From assembly GCA_023247835.1 (NCBI GenBank), contig JAHFFU010000004.1, forward strand, positions 1 through 12,762: a stretch of DNA of 12,762 nt, given 5' to 3'. The position numbers were made by a program, and so were the translations under genes. Below are positions 12,464 through 12,762 of this stretch, piece after piece (within the stretch, counting starts at the first letter, position 1; the number at the start of each line of letters is the position of its first letter). The notes under the pieces are model-generated. The model was not told where the DNA came from. It made no database searches and saw nothing but the letters and a program-made list of their open reading frames with translations. The stretch comes from Candidatus Bathyarchaeota archaeon. GTDB lineage: Archaea; Thermoproteota; Bathyarchaeia; 40CM-2-53-6; FEN-987.

Positions 12464-12762
12464 ATGCCATTCAAAGTACTCGTCTGTCAGCCCATTCATC
12501 AAGACGGCCTGTTAATGCTGAAGAAAGCCGGTTTTGAGGTAGAGGAAAACTATAACCTAACGCCCGACCAATTGGAGAAGCGAATTTCAGAATTCGACGC
12601 TGTAATTGTGCGCGGCCGCACCAAGATTACGAGTGCCGTTCTAAACGCCGGCGTCAAGCTCAAGGCTGTTGCACGTTGCGGGGTCGGATTGGACAATATC
12701 GACTTGGAGACAGCTAGAAAGAAATCAATTCAAGTCATTTCAACGCCCGCAGCACCCACGAC
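12464..12762 (+). CDS. serA: D-3-phosphoglycerate dehydrogenase-like protein, N-terminal part (3' end outside window)
   Basis: SerA oxidises 3-phosphoglycerate to 3-phosphohydroxypyruvate with NAD+, the first step of serine synthesis. Only the first 99 residues are in the window; the frame stays open to the last base. Visible family features of the D-2-hydroxyacid dehydrogenase N-terminal (substrate) domain are 'KVLVCQPIHQDGLLMLKKAG' (4-23), 'DAVIVRGRTKITSAVL' (45-60), 'LKAVARCGVGLDNIDLE' (66-82), and 'VISTPAAPT' at the edge. The motif pair 'VRGRTKIT' and 'ARCGVGLDNID' is typical of SerA rather than lactate or formate dehydrogenases, but the NAD-binding loop and catalytic His/Glu lie beyond the end. 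The start at ATG 12464 puts strand 1 at residue 4. No strong ribosome binding site is seen, consistent with a near-leaderless transcript. Confidence 0.85.
   Translation, partial: MPFKVLVCQPIHQDGLLMLKKAGFEVEENYNLTPDQLEKRISEFDAVIVRGRTKITSAVLNAGVKLKAVARCGVGLDNIDLETARKKSIQVISTPAAPT

Noticed and set aside
12365..12502. N-terminal extension of the CoA-binding protein to an ATG at 12502
   Set aside because: The extension lies in the divergent promoter region and overlaps the start of the serA-like gene. The internal ATG at 12364 has a strong GGTGACC ribosome binding site and fits the family length.
1..12762. Mobile elements, CRISPR arrays, defence genes or other transferred islands
   Set aside because: All genes but two small unknowns belong to core metabolism, spacing is tight, and no repeat arrays, transposase or integrase motifs were seen.

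Overview
This window looks like chromosomal DNA from an archaeon, most likely of the TACK branch (Thaumarchaeota/Nitrososphaerota or Bathyarchaeia-like). That placement is inference. The archaeal signs are A/V-type ATP synthase subunits C and K, a short archaeal triosephosphate isomerase, a bifunctional fructose-1,6-bisphosphate aldolase/phosphatase, TATA-like boxes at plausible distances before starts, GGTGA-type ribosome binding sites, and a complex I gene order of K-M-L, which recalls thaumarchaeal clusters. Coding density is very high, and no stretch over 300 bases lacks a gene. I see no mobile elements, CRISPR arrays, rRNA or tRNA.

Layout. Bases 1-1318 (+) hold the 3' end of the ATP synthase subunit C gene, the proteolipid subunit atpK, and a small soluble protein of unknown function. 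Bases 1327-8598 (-) are one tightly packed seven-gene operon for the membrane arm of respiratory complex I, in the order nuoA-H-J-K-M-L-M'. It converges on the ATPase genes. The classic thaumarchaeal order is A-B-C-D-H-I-J-K-M-L-N. Here nuoB, nuoC, nuoD and nuoI (the connecting, Fe-S-bearing module) are absent from their expected places, and the slot usually held by nuoN carries a second NuoM-type subunit. A 197-bp gap (8599-8795) holds the nuo promoter. It is followed by an unlisted 50-residue zinc-ribbon ORF (8796-8948, +).

Bases 8956-10654 (-) carry a trans-polyprenyl diphosphate synthase and triosephosphate isomerase. A fructose-1,6-bisphosphate aldolase/phosphatase gene (10800-11927, +) is divergent from tpiA. 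Its stop codon overlaps that of a convergent CoA-binding (YccU-type) protein (11924-12364, -). The window ends in the first 99 codons of a D-3-phosphoglycerate dehydrogenase-like gene (12464 onward, +), divergent from the CoA-binding gene.

How the genes fit together. The ATP synthase and complex I membrane arm form an energy-conservation block. TpiA and the aldolase/phosphatase perform consecutive gluconeogenic steps from triose phosphates to fructose 6-phosphate. The prenyl synthase may supply either membrane-lipid chains or a quinone tail; a small residue five positions before its first DDxxD motif favours a long chain. The most unusual features are the membrane-arm-only complex I cluster, the loss of several normally conserved acidic residues in NuoA and NuoH, and a palindromic operator-like array over the predicted transcription start of the prenyl synthase gene.
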